Shown piece by piece: positions 1 to 7,230 of a stretch of 17,349 nucleotides of DNA. The notes below the pieces were generated by a model, which saw only the letters and a list, made by a program, of their open reading frames with translations, was not told the origin of the DNA and ran no database searches. The position numbers and the translations under genes were made by a program. Within the stretch, counting starts at the first letter, position 1. Each line of letters opens with the position of its first letter. The stretch spans positions 1 through 17,349 of the forward strand of contig CALYTX010000009.1 of the NCBI GenBank assembly GCA_945487985.1, in the 5' to 3' direction. The DNA comes from an uncultured Verrucomicrobiota bacterium. Lineage in GTDB: Bacteria; Verrucomicrobiota; Kiritimatiellia; RFP12; UBA1067.

Positions 1-1
1 A

Positions 2-64
2 CAGGGCGAGGCGCTGTTGCTTTTGGCGGCCGCAGTCGTCATTCGCATCCGCGCGCCTCTTTGA
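2..64 (+). CDS. possible C-terminal end of a membrane protein (partial)
   Basis: Reading from base 2 there is an open frame that ends in TGA at 62-64. The last twenty residues are strongly hydrophobic (a run of leucines, alanines and valines) followed by a basic end (RIRAPL), as in the last transmembrane helix of an inner-membrane protein. Only about 20 codons are visible, so no family can be named and the reading frame could be chance. It is on the same strand as everything downstream. Confidence 0.25.
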   Translation, partial: QGEALLLLAAAVVIRIRAPL

Positions 65-89
65 AGTCGTCCCGCAACGGCATTTTTTT

Positions 90-98
90 TGCTATAAT
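90..98 (+). promoter_or_regulatory. candidate upstream rpoD promoter, extended -10 (TGC-TATAAT)
   Basis: A perfect TATAAT at 93-98 is preceded by TG at 90-91, which makes a consensus extended -10 element in an otherwise GC-rich sequence. No good -35 is visible 16-18 bases upstream, which is tolerated by extended -10 promoters. Transcription would start near 105 and give a leader of roughly 44 bases that includes the GGAG at 141-144. The same AT-rich stretch (82-108) could instead act as an UP element for the second promoter just downstream. Confidence 0.45.
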
Positions 99-108
99 AT
101 AAAAATAC

Positions 109-140
109 TTGACAAAGTGTCATCGGGTGAATTGTATACT
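109..140 (+). promoter_or_regulatory. candidate proximal rpoD promoter (TTGACA ... TATACT)
   Basis: A perfect -35 hexamer TTGACA lies at 109-114, directly after an AT-rich stretch (82-108). Two -10 boxes are possible: TTGTAT at 132-137 with a 17-base spacer, or TATACT at 135-140 with a 20-base spacer. Either would start transcription within a few bases of the rpoD ATG at 149, giving a nearly leaderless mRNA. The ribosome-binding sequence GGAG (141-144, four bases before the ATG) would then be partly or wholly missing from the transcript. Confidence 0.5.
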
Positions 141-148
141 GGAGTTAT

Positions 149-2326
149 ATGGCAAAGGTCAAAAAAGCGCTGGAAAAGGCCGGGAAAAAGGCGGTGAAGA
201 AGCTTTCAGACGGGGGCAAGACGGCAAAGAAGGCGATTAAATCATCTTCAACAAAGAAGCCGGCTGCCGCGGCGAAGACCAAGAACACTGGCGTCAAGCG
301 GGCTCCCTCAAAGGCGGGGAAGAAAGCCAAGCCGGTTGAAGAAATTGCCGTCGACGAGTTGGACGAGGTGGATGATAGCAAGCGTTTCGACGATTTTTTC
401 GACGCCGATTTTGAAGATGATGCTCCGCCGGCGAAGTCCGCCCGGGGGCGGCGTTCGCGCGATGCTCAGGCAGGCGACGATCTGCCTCCGGAAGATGACG
501 CTGAAATCGAGGTTGCAAGTCTTGACGCCGATTTGCTGGCCGCCGAGGTGGAGCAGGGCGAGGGGCATGGCGAAGAGGAAAGCGATTTCGCTCTGCCCGC
601 CGCGCCGATGCCGAGTTTCGGCGACGATGAGGACGTGGCGGCCGTCGATGCTGAGACGGTGCTGCCCTCGATGGAGGGAATGTCGATTCTGCGGGAGACC
701 GAGTTGAACGACGTAATCAACGACGTCAAGCGCCGCAGCGAGGCCAATGGCGGTTATGTGACGTACGAAGAGCTCAACCAGATTTTGCCGCAGAACATCG
801 TCGACGCCATCCAGTCGGATCGCTATTTGAAGATTCTTGAGGCGCTTGGAGTGCAGGTTTTGCGCGAAGAGGACGTCAAGAAATGGGTGGAGGCCAAGAG
901 TCAGAAGGCGTCCGACCCGCGACAGCGCGCCGCGGAAATGCGCGAAGATCCAATCCGGATGTATTTGCACCAGATGGGGCAAGTGCAGCTGCTTTCTCGC
1001 GAAGAGGAGGTTCGTATTTGCCAGACGATTGAAGAGGCCGAGGGTAAAACCCGCGACATGTTCAACCGGTTTCTCTTTGCGCCGCCGATGTACGCTTCGC
1101 TGCTCGACAAGCTGGAAGGTCAGGGCGAACGGTTCGATCGCATCGTAACCGACAAGTTCGATGAAAAGCGCGATAAGTACATGGAGCTGATTCCGGGCTT
1201 TCGCAAGCAAATCAAAGAGGTCGAGAAGCGTCTGCAAGAGGCGAGCGAGAAATACTTAGCGATAGCGGCCAAGCGCAACGCGCCCTCCGCCGCGCTGCGA
1301 GGAGCGGAAAAGTCGCTGGCCAATGCGCGGGCAGCGTTGCGGCAGTGCTTTTTTGATTTGAGCTTCAAGCAGAAGGTGCTGGAAACGCTCTGCGCCGAGG
1401 CCGATGAGCGCTACTACCTTCCCTACAGCCATCTGGTTCCGCGCCAGAGTGCGCTGATGCAGCAGAAGGAGTCGAAAAAGCGCGATGCGGAGCTCTCGGC
1501 GGTGCGCGAAAAGATGTCCCGGCTCGAGGCCTATTTCGGCATGCCCGCAGAAGAGTTCATGACGACCTTTTCTGAGCTGCGCAAGGTGCTCAAGGCTGGG
1601 CAGACGGCTCGCACGAAGATGGTCGAAGCGAATTTGCGGCTGGTTATTTCGATCGTTAAGAAATACATGAACCGCGGATTGTCGTTCCTGGATCTGATTC
1701 AGGAAGGCAACACGGGGCTGATGAAAGCGGTCGAAAAGTTCGAGTACAAACGCGGCTACAAGTTTTCGACCTACGCAACGTGGTGGATACGCCAGGCCGC
1801 GACGCGCGCAATTGCTGATCAGGCTCGCACCATCCGCATTCCCGTGCACATGATCGAAACGATCAACAAGCTCATGCGCGTGCAGAAAAAGCTGATTCAG
1901 AAACTCGGTCGCGAGCCCAGCGAGGCCGAGCTTTCCGCCGAGATGAACATGCCCGCCGATCAGGTGCGCGCCGTCAAACGCATGGCTCAGCAGCCTATTT
2001 CGCTGCAGTCCAAGGTTGGCGACAATGACGATGCGCATTATGGCGATTTCATCCCCGATAGCACCAGCGAAAACCCGTTCGAGGTCACCGAAGGCCATCT
2101 CCTCAAAGAGCGCCTGCGAGAGATCCTCGATACGCTGACCGATCGTGAACGTCAGGTTGTCGACTACCGCTTCGGCCTGACCGACGGTTACAGCCGAACC
2201 CTAGAAGAGGTTGGGCGCCTCTTCAACGTCACCCGCGAGCGCATCCGCCAAATCGAGGCGAAGGCGCTGCGGAAATTGCGCCATCCGAGCCGCATGAAAT
2301 CGCTCGGAGACTACCGCAACAGCTGA
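149..2326 (+). CDS. rpoD: RNA polymerase primary sigma factor RpoD (sigma-70)
   Basis: This is the housekeeping sigma factor that directs core RNA polymerase to -10/-35 promoters. The 725-residue protein shows the full group 1 architecture. Region 1.1 is at about 178-245. Region 1.2 starts near 267 (DPIRMYLHQMG). A non-conserved helical insert covers about 300-485. Region 2 starts near 491 (NLRLVISIVKKYMNRG, FSTYATWWIRQA). Region 3 follows at about 571-640. Region 4 runs from about 650 and carries the helix-turn-helix VTRERIRQIEAKALRKLRHP. Region 1.1 marks it as a primary rather than alternative sigma. Residues 1-63 are an unusual lysine/alanine-rich tail (21 Lys), followed by a strongly acidic stretch to about 177. 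The ATG at 149 is preceded by GGAG four bases upstream and two candidate promoters. The tail is in frame with no break, so the start looks real, although an RpoD beginning at region 1.1 would also function. Identification is secure. Confidence 0.97.
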   Translation: MAKVKKALEKAGKKAVKKLSDGGKTAKKAIKSSSTKKPAAAAKTKNTGVKRAPSKAGKKAKPVEEIAVDELDEVDDSKRFDDFFDADFEDDAPPAKSARGRRSRDAQAGDDLPPEDDAEIEVASLDADLLAAEVEQGEGHGEEESDFALPAAPMPSFGDDEDVAAVDAETVLPSMEGMSILRETELNDVINDVKRRSEANGGYVTYEELNQILPQNIVDAIQSDRYLKILEALGVQVLREEDVKKWVEAKSQKASDPRQRAAEMREDPIRMYLHQMGQVQLLSREEEVRICQTIEEAEGKTRDMFNRFLFAPPMYASLLDKLEGQGERFDRIVTDKFDEKRDKYMELIPGFRKQIKEVEKRLQEASEKYLAIAAKRNAPSAALRGAEKSLANARAALRQCFFDLSFKQKVLETLCAEADERYYLPYSHLVPRQSALMQQKESKKRDAELSAVREKMSRLEAYFGMPAEEFMTTFSELRKVLKAGQTARTKMVEANLRLVISIVKKYMNRGLSFLDLIQEGNTGLMKAVEKFEYKRGYKFSTYATWWIRQAATRAIADQARTIRIPVHMIETINKLMRVQKKLIQKLGREPSEAELSAEMNMPADQVRAVKRMAQQPISLQSKVGDNDDAHYGDFIPDSTSENPFEVTEGHLLKERLREILDTLTDRERQVVDYRFGLTDGYSRTLEEVGRLFNVTRERIRQIEAKALRKLRHPSRMKSLGDYRNS

Positions 2327-2386
2327 AAAGTTGCCGGTGTGTAAAGTTAAAAAGAGAAAGATCAGAGAGAAGGAGAAGAAAAGAAA

Positions 2387-2833
2387 ATGAATGAGTGCCA
2401 AAATCCGCAAATGTGTTGCTATATCACGTCCGCCGTCGCGTTCGCGGCCGGGGTCGTGATCACACTGATAGCCTGCCGCCTTTTCGGCGGTTGCAAATGC
2501 AAGGGCAAGCGCGACGGCGCCAGGAAGCTGGTGAAAAGGAACGAGCCCAGATTCGAGAAAACCCATCCGGCCCCGGCCGACGGTTCGATTGAGATTTATG
2601 TTGGCAATCTGAGTTACGACCTGTCCGAAGAGCAGCTGCGCAAGGAATTCGAGGCCTATGGAACGGTTAATTCCGCGCGCATCATCACCAACCGTTTCAA
2701 TGGCAAGTCGAAGGGGTTCGGCTTCGTGCACATGCCCAACCGCGCTGAAGCGGACGCTGCCGTCAAGGCTTTGAACGACAAGGAGATTCTCGGCCGCAAG
2801 CTTAAGTGCAACGAGGCGAAAAACGTCGGCTGA
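2387..2833 (+). CDS. membrane-anchored single-RRM RNA-binding protein
   Basis: The 148-residue product has two parts. Residues 1-38 hold a hydrophobic helix (about 12-33) and six cysteines (4, 10, 11, 30, 36, 38), followed by a basic linker (KCKGKRDGARKLVKR). Residues 68-148 form one RNA recognition motif with RNP2 (IYVGNL, 70-75) and RNP1 (KGFGFVHM, 109-116), including the aromatic residues that stack on RNA bases. Single-RRM proteins are known in bacteria, usually as small soluble proteins; the membrane anchor is unusual. The basic residues after the helix suggest the RRM lies in the cytoplasm. The ATG has AGGAG at 2371-2375, eleven bases upstream. The gene follows rpoD by 60 bases with no visible terminator, so it may be cotranscribed. 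An internal GTG at codon 49, with AGGAAG just before it, could give a soluble form. The RRM call is firm; the target RNA is unknown. Confidence 0.9.
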   Translation: MNECQNPQMCCYITSAVAFAAGVVITLIACRLFGGCKCKGKRDGARKLVKRNEPRFEKTHPAPADGSIEIYVGNLSYDLSEEQLRKEFEAYGTVNSARIITNRFNGKSKGFGFVHMPNRAEADAAVKALNDKEILGRKLKCNEAKNVG

Positions 2834-2864
2834 TTGACGGCGGGAAATAAACAGGGGGCGTGGT

Positions 2865-3413
2865 ATGTCGAAAGTGCTGATTCCACTTGTGGAAGGCTTC
2901 GAGGACATCGAGGCGGTAACCGTGGTGGATGTGTTGCGGCGCGGCGGCGTGGAGGTGGTGACGGCCTCCGTGGGCGGGGAAAACCCTGTGCGCAGCGCCC
3001 ATGGCATCGACATCGCGGCGGACACGACTTTTGCCGAGGCGTCCGTCGCGCAGTACGACGCGATCGTGTTGCCGGGCGGGCCGGGTACCAGCCGTCTCAA
3101 GACTGACGAGGTCTTCGAGCGGCTGCGCCGCCAGCAGGCCGAAGGGCGGCTTATCTGCGCGATTTGCGCCGCGCCTACCGTGCTGGTCGAGGCGGGAGTG
3201 CTGGCGGAAGGCCTGCATGTGACGTGCTATCCCACTTCGGTGCTGGAGTTGGATCGGCCATCCGCCGCGGTTCCGGTGGTGCGTGATGGCAACGTGATTA
3301 CTGGCCAGGCTCCGGGTTCGGCGTTGCTGTTTGCGCTGGTGGTGTTGCAGACGCTGCGCGGCGAAAGCGTGGCGAAGAAGGTGGCCCTCGCGATGGTCAC
3401 CGATGTGCTGTAA
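2865..3413 (+). CDS. DJ-1/PfpI family protein, YajL-like
   Basis: This 182-residue protein is a full-length single domain of the DJ-1/ThiJ/PfpI superfamily, most like DJ-1 and E. coli YajL. Diagnostic features are the early motif GFEDIEA with Glu16 (equivalent to DJ-1 Glu18), the strand and turn IVLPGGPG, and the nucleophile-elbow motif AICAAPT with the reactive Cys101 (equivalent to DJ-1 Cys106). The position of DJ-1 His126 appears to be tyrosine, as expected for members without a classical catalytic triad. Family members are linked to oxidative and carbonyl stress protection or chaperone activity; the exact role here cannot be read from sequence. The ATG has AGGGGG at 2853-2858, six bases upstream. 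It lies 31 bases after the RRM gene and its TAA directly abuts the GTG of the ABC gene, so these are probably one transcript. Confidence 0.92.
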   Translation: MSKVLIPLVEGFEDIEAVTVVDVLRRGGVEVVTASVGGENPVRSAHGIDIAADTTFAEASVAQYDAIVLPGGPGTSRLKTDEVFERLRRQQAEGRLICAICAAPTVLVEAGVLAEGLHVTCYPTSVLELDRPSAAVPVVRDGNVITGQAPGSALLFALVVLQTLRGESVAKKVALAMVTDVL

Positions 3414-5780
3414 GTGAAGCTTGCGAGCTTATTGTTGTTGCTGCCCTGGCTGGCCTTCGCGAAAACGCAGGTCAGCTTCCTTTTTTCATACGACCCTAAT
3501 CATCCCGAAGAGCCTGCGACGCGCGCGATTCTCGATTTAGTCAAGCGCGAGCGGGAGATCATGCCGGTGCGCTGGGGTGCGCTGACGTTGCCGGGCGCGG
3601 GTGGACGTTCTACATTCATGCTTGCGCTCGCTGGCGGCACCGCCCCTGACATCTACAAGGCGTGGTTCCATATTTTGCGCCACGACATCGCCCAGGGGTT
3701 CGTGTATCCGCTCGACGAGTGGCTCGGGGTGCCGCCGGCGGGTGCAGATGGCCGGGAAGATCTTTGGGATAAGGTGCGCACGGTTGATGGACACTACTGG
3801 GCGCTACCCACGCCCGGCATCGCCTACTACGGCATCGTCTACCGCAAAGACTTAGTTGCCGCCGAAGGTCTCGATCCCGAGTCGCCCCCCGGAAGCTGGA
3901 GCGAATTTCGCGATTGGTGTCGCCGGCTCACGCGCCCCGGACGGCGCGCCTTCGCAATCGAGAACCGTCCGTGGGGGTTCTTGCCTTGGGTGCAGGCGGC
4001 GGGCGGCGACGTAATCAGAGTCAAGGCGGCGGGCGGGGATGAATCTGTTGACGCGCCGGAGCAATATGAAGCGGCCTTCGATTCCCCCGCCGCAGTCAAG
4101 GCGGCGCTCTTTCTGCAGGATCTTGTGCGCGACGGCGTTGTGCGCGGCTTGCCGGCGTTAACTGTGGCCGATGACGTGGGGGCGCTGTTTTCTGCCGGCG
4201 AGATTGTGGCCGTGTTCGGCGGGGAAGATCTTGTCCGCCGCTTGACAGACGTTTTAGGGATTCCTGCCGACATGATTGGAATCATGCCTTTCCCTGCCGC
4301 CGACGACGGAGGTGTGCGCGTAGTGCAAGCCCATCGCCACTTCTACGCGATGACCGAGTCGGTTTCTCGTCGCACGAAGGAGGAGCGCGATCTCGTCTTC
4401 AAGTGCATGCAGGTTCTTGCCTCGCCGGCGATCGCCGATGAACAGATACGGCGCAATGTGGCCGAAGGGCGGGCGAACTGGTGCAGCGTCGACGATCTGG
4501 TTCGGCTTGGCTTTCGCGAGGAGGCGGAAGCGCTTCCGGCGGGCATCAAGGCGATGTACGCGGATCTGTCGGCCGGCCGGATCAAGGCGGTCACCGAACC
4601 CTGGGTCGGCTTCTGGCAGGGTGCGAGCGACCTCGTGCAGCGGCGTTTCCTGGGCATATTGCTTTCGCAGGCAGGCAAAAAGATGGATGTGGCCGCGGCA
4701 CTTTCGTCGATTAATTTCGACGCCAACCGCGGCTTGATGTTTGACAGCGACAAATCGGCCATCGAGCGCGCCCGACCTTATGCACGCGTAATCATCGGCG
4801 CGGTTTTGTCGTGTTTGCTCGTCTGCGCGTGGCTTTTGCACCGCGCGCGCGCTCGCCGTTCACCGGTGCGGACGGAGGACCTCGCGGTCGCGCCGATATC
4901 TGGCGCGCGCGCTGTCATTCCCTGGCTGTTCCTGCTGCCGGCTGTGGCCTCGATTCTGCTGTGGAGCTATTACCCATTGCTGCGCGGAGCGGCGATGGCC
5001 TTCCAGAATTACAAGATTGTCGGCGAAAGCACGTGGGCGGGGGTGGATAATTTTATCCGCGTGGCCACCGATCCGGGATTTTGGACGGGCTGGCTGAGAA
5101 CGCTCCAGTATGTGGGCATCACGCTGCTGATAGGCTTCCTTTCGCCGATAATACTCGCGATCATGCTTACGGAAATCCCCCGCGGAAAGGTCTGCTTCCG
5201 CTTCCTTTATTTTCTGCCCCATCTTACCAGCACCCTGGTTGTTACGTTGCTTTGGAAACTGATGTTTGATCCTACCGAGAATGGTATCCTGAACCGGCTG
5301 TTGATGGCGATCGGATTCTCGCCGCAGGGTTGGTTGCAGGATTCCTCGCAGGCGATGGTATGCTGCATCCTGCCCGGGGTGTGGGCTGGTGCGGGCGTGA
5401 GTTCGCTTATTTATATCGCTGCGCTCGGCTCGCTGCCGCAAGATTACTATGAGGCTGCCGCGATTGACGGCGCTGGTATTTTCGCACGCTTCCGCCATGT
5501 TACTTTCCCTCAGCTCGCGCCGCTGATGGTAATCAATTTCGTGGGCGCGTTCATCGCCGCTTTCCAGGGCATGGGGTCGGTTTTCCTGCTTACCTTTGGC
5601 GGGCCTGGCGATGCTACGCAGGTGCTTTCGCTGCAGATCTGGAAAGAGGCCTACAACAATCTGCGCTTCTCGACCGCCACCACGATGGCGTGGTTTCTCG
5701 GTGTAGCGCTCATCGGTTTTGCGTATCTGCAGATACGCTTCCTGCGCCGAGTTGAATTTCGGCAAGCAGCAGTCAACTGA
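3414..5780 (+). CDS. fused ABC sugar-type solute-binding protein and MalF/UgpA-like permease
   Basis: This 788-residue protein joins two ABC importer parts usually encoded separately. Residues 1-16 are a signal peptide (MKLASLLLLLPWLAFA). Residues 17 to about 450 look like an extracellular solute-binding protein of the carbohydrate type. A single helix (about 455-475) is followed by an arginine-rich cytoplasmic linker (HRARARR). The rest is a six-helix permease beginning near 501 (VIPWLFLLPAV), with the ATPase-contacting EAA loop from residue 680 (EAAAIDGAG ... FPQLAP). The topology is coherent: binding domain outside, one helix in, linker inside, then the permease. The start is GTG directly after the TAA of the DJ-1 gene, with no clear Shine-Dalgarno sequence, so translation is probably coupled. 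No MalG-type second permease or ATPase lies in the window, so partners must be encoded elsewhere. The substrate is probably a sugar or sugar derivative, by family resemblance only. Confidence 0.9.
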   Translation: MKLASLLLLLPWLAFAKTQVSFLFSYDPNHPEEPATRAILDLVKREREIMPVRWGALTLPGAGGRSTFMLALAGGTAPDIYKAWFHILRHDIAQGFVYPLDEWLGVPPAGADGREDLWDKVRTVDGHYWALPTPGIAYYGIVYRKDLVAAEGLDPESPPGSWSEFRDWCRRLTRPGRRAFAIENRPWGFLPWVQAAGGDVIRVKAAGGDESVDAPEQYEAAFDSPAAVKAALFLQDLVRDGVVRGLPALTVADDVGALFSAGEIVAVFGGEDLVRRLTDVLGIPADMIGIMPFPAADDGGVRVVQAHRHFYAMTESVSRRTKEERDLVFKCMQVLASPAIADEQIRRNVAEGRANWCSVDDLVRLGFREEAEALPAGIKAMYADLSAGRIKAVTEPWVGFWQGASDLVQRRFLGILLSQAGKKMDVAAALSSINFDANRGLMFDSDKSAIERARPYARVIIGAVLSCLLVCAWLLHRARARRSPVRTEDLAVAPISGARAVIPWLFLLPAVASILLWSYYPLLRGAAMAFQNYKIVGESTWAGVDNFIRVATDPGFWTGWLRTLQYVGITLLIGFLSPIILAIMLTEIPRGKVCFRFLYFLPHLTSTLVVTLLWKLMFDPTENGILNRLLMAIGFSPQGWLQDSSQAMVCCILPGVWAGAGVSSLIYIAALGSLPQDYYEAAAIDGAGIFARFRHVTFPQLAPLMVINFVGAFIAAFQGMGSVFLLTFGGPGDATQVLSLQIWKEAYNNLRFSTATTMAWFLGVALIGFAYLQIRFLRRVEFRQAAVN

Positions 5781-5783
5781 AAG

Positions 5784-5792
5784 TGCTATAAT
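5784..5792 (+). promoter_or_regulatory. extended -10 promoter seven bases before the ClC start
   Basis: TGC-TATAAT lies at 5784-5792, just after the stop codon of the ABC fusion gene (5778-5780). Seven bases separate it from the ATG at 5800, so a transcript starting at the usual distance would begin at or next to the start codon. No Shine-Dalgarno sequence and no convincing -35 are seen. The same arrangement recurs upstream of smc and the glutamine synthetase gene. Confidence 0.6.
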
Positions 5793-5799
5793 TGCAGAC

Positions 5800-7182
5800 A
5801 TGTCCGCATTTCCCTCCAAAGCTGGCCACAAACTGCTCGACGCACGCAACAGTCTCGCGCGGGCGCAGAAGAAGCTCTCCCGCAAGAGCTGGAAGTTTTT
5901 CCTTGGCGGCGATGGTATGTCGGTGAGGACGGGGCGGTATCTTAGCGAGGCGATGCTTGTGGGGGTGTTGGCGGGATTTGTTGTCGTTGCCTTTCGCTAT
6001 ATGATCGATTTCGCGGATAATCTGGCATGTGCGGCGAAGTCCATGGTCAATGCGGCGTTTTTGATTTTGCTGCCGGCCATCGGCGCCACGCTCGGGCATT
6101 TGCTCATCAAGCGCTTCGACTCGCTCGAACACGCCCGCGGCACCGATAGCGCCATCCTCGCCTACCACCGCCGGCACGGCTATGTGCCCCCGGCGGTCAT
6201 TCCAGTGAAATCCACCGCCTCGATACTCACGGTCGCCTCGGGCGGTTCGGCCGGCTACGAGGGGCCGGTTACGCTGTTGGGCGCGGCGTGCGGCAGTCTC
6301 GTGGCCTCCTGGTTCGGGCTGTCCTCGCGTGCCAGGCGTATTTTGATGACCGCCGGTCTTTCCGCCGGTATTGCCGCGCTTTTCCAGGCGCCGCTCGCAG
6401 GCGCGATTTTCGGTTTCGAGATTCTGTATTCTTCGAGCGACATCGAATACGAGCCGATTCTGCCTTGTTTTATCGCCTCAGCCGTGAGTTACACAATCTA
6501 CGCTTGCTTCTTCGGCTGGGGAGTGCTCTTTGCCATGCCCGACGCCGTCCGCTACGATAACGGTTTGAGGCTGCTGCCATATTTCGCGCTGGCAATCGTC
6601 ATTGCTTTCGGCGCGCGTTTTTACATCAGTTTTTTCCGCGCCACCGAGCGTTTTTTCACCGCGCGCAAGAAGCTTCCGCTCGCCGCGAAAGTTGCCATCG
6701 GCGGTTTATTGACGGGGACGATCGGCTATTTCTTCCCGGCCGTGCTCGGCACGGGATACGCGGTTATCTCGAAGAGCCTGGCGTGCGGCCAGGCGAGCGC
6801 GCTGTGGCTGCTGGCGTTTTTCTTTCTTAAAGCGCTGGCCACCTCTTTCACGGTCGGATCTGGCGGTTCGGGCGGCGTGTTCGCCCCGGCAATCGCCTGC
6901 GGAGGCGCGCTTGGCGCGGCCACTGGCATGGCATTGCAGTCGTTGCTCCCCGAAATCGGCATCCATCCCGGCGCCTTCGCGCTGGTGGGAATGGCGGGAT
7001 TTCTCGCCAGTTGCAACCGCATTCCGATTGCGGCGATTGTGATGGTGTCGGAAATTTCCGGCAACCACCAACTGCTGTTGCCGACGATGTGGGTTTGTTG
7101 CATCAGTTTCTGGCTCAACAATGGTTGGTCGCTCTACCGTAGCCAGGTGCACAACCGCGAGTCTTCGCCGTTGCGCTGGTAG
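5800..7182 (+). CDS. ClC-family chloride/anion channel or antiporter
   Basis: The 460-residue membrane protein belongs to the voltage-gated chloride channel (ClC) family and has the length of a bacterial ClC without CBS domains. Its motifs are GYEGP (152-156), carrying the external gating glutamate Glu154, GGVFAP (358-363), matching the GxFxP filter motif, and Tyr446 in the C-terminal WSLYRSQ segment, matching the pore tyrosine. The usual GSGIP motif is replaced by GTDSAI (114-119). At the internal proton-glutamate position (E203 of CLC-ec1) the sequence GFEILY suggests Ile208, although the preceding Glu207 is kept. That leaves open whether it is an H+-coupled antiporter or a channel-like member. 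I chose the ATG at 5800, not an in-frame ATG at 5719, because 5719 lies within the preceding gene and before the TATAAT at 5787. Its own promoter suggests expression separate from the ABC gene. Confidence 0.93.
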   Translation: MSAFPSKAGHKLLDARNSLARAQKKLSRKSWKFFLGGDGMSVRTGRYLSEAMLVGVLAGFVVVAFRYMIDFADNLACAAKSMVNAAFLILLPAIGATLGHLLIKRFDSLEHARGTDSAILAYHRRHGYVPPAVIPVKSTASILTVASGGSAGYEGPVTLLGAACGSLVASWFGLSSRARRILMTAGLSAGIAALFQAPLAGAIFGFEILYSSSDIEYEPILPCFIASAVSYTIYACFFGWGVLFAMPDAVRYDNGLRLLPYFALAIVIAFGARFYISFFRATERFFTARKKLPLAAKVAIGGLLTGTIGYFFPAVLGTGYAVISKSLACGQASALWLLAFFFLKALATSFTVGSGGSGGVFAPAIACGGALGAATGMALQSLLPEIGIHPGAFALVGMAGFLASCNRIPIAAIVMVSEISGNHQLLLPTMWVCCISFWLNNGWSLYRSQVHNRESSPLRW

Positions 7183-7195
7183 GCGAGGCTTAGGC

Positions 7196-7230
7196 GGCGG
7201 GAAAGACTGGCGGGTTTACCCTAAGGCGGG
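7196..7230 (+). repeat. three GGCGGG direct repeats upstream of smc
   Basis: The 69-base gap between the ClC gene and smc carries GGCGGG at 7196-7201, 7209-7214 and 7225-7230. The second and third copies are also followed by T. They flank and enter the -35 to -10 spacer of the predicted smc promoter, where an operator would act. In a GC-rich genome short G-rich repeats can arise by chance. Confidence 0.3.

Noticed and set aside
71..90. CCG-CAA-CGG followed by eight T, possible terminator before rpoD
   Set aside because: The stem is only three base pairs, too weak for an intrinsic terminator; the T run fits better as part of an AT-rich promoter region.
671..682. Internal rpoD start at ATG 680 with GGAGGGA just before it
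   Set aside because: The G-rich sequence is almost adjacent to the ATG, too close for normal ribosome binding, and the upstream start has its own GGAG and promoters.
308..1237. 309-codon minus-strand open frame inside rpoD, and similar ones at 1256-2098 and 4860-5885
   Set aside because: All are antisense to well-conserved genes and show only low-information Leu, Arg and His-rich translation.
2834..2862. TTGACG at 2834-2839 as a -35 for the DJ-1-like gene
   Set aside because: No -10-like sequence lies 16-18 bases downstream; the gene has a Shine-Dalgarno-like AGGGGG and looks cotranscribed.
5719..5799. Upstream-extended start of the ClC gene; likewise 11865 for the porin, 13199 for nfo and 14158 for panC
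   Set aside because: Each extension lies inside the preceding gene and adds non-conserved residues before a clear natural N-terminus (signal peptide, family start motif, or start just after a promoter box).
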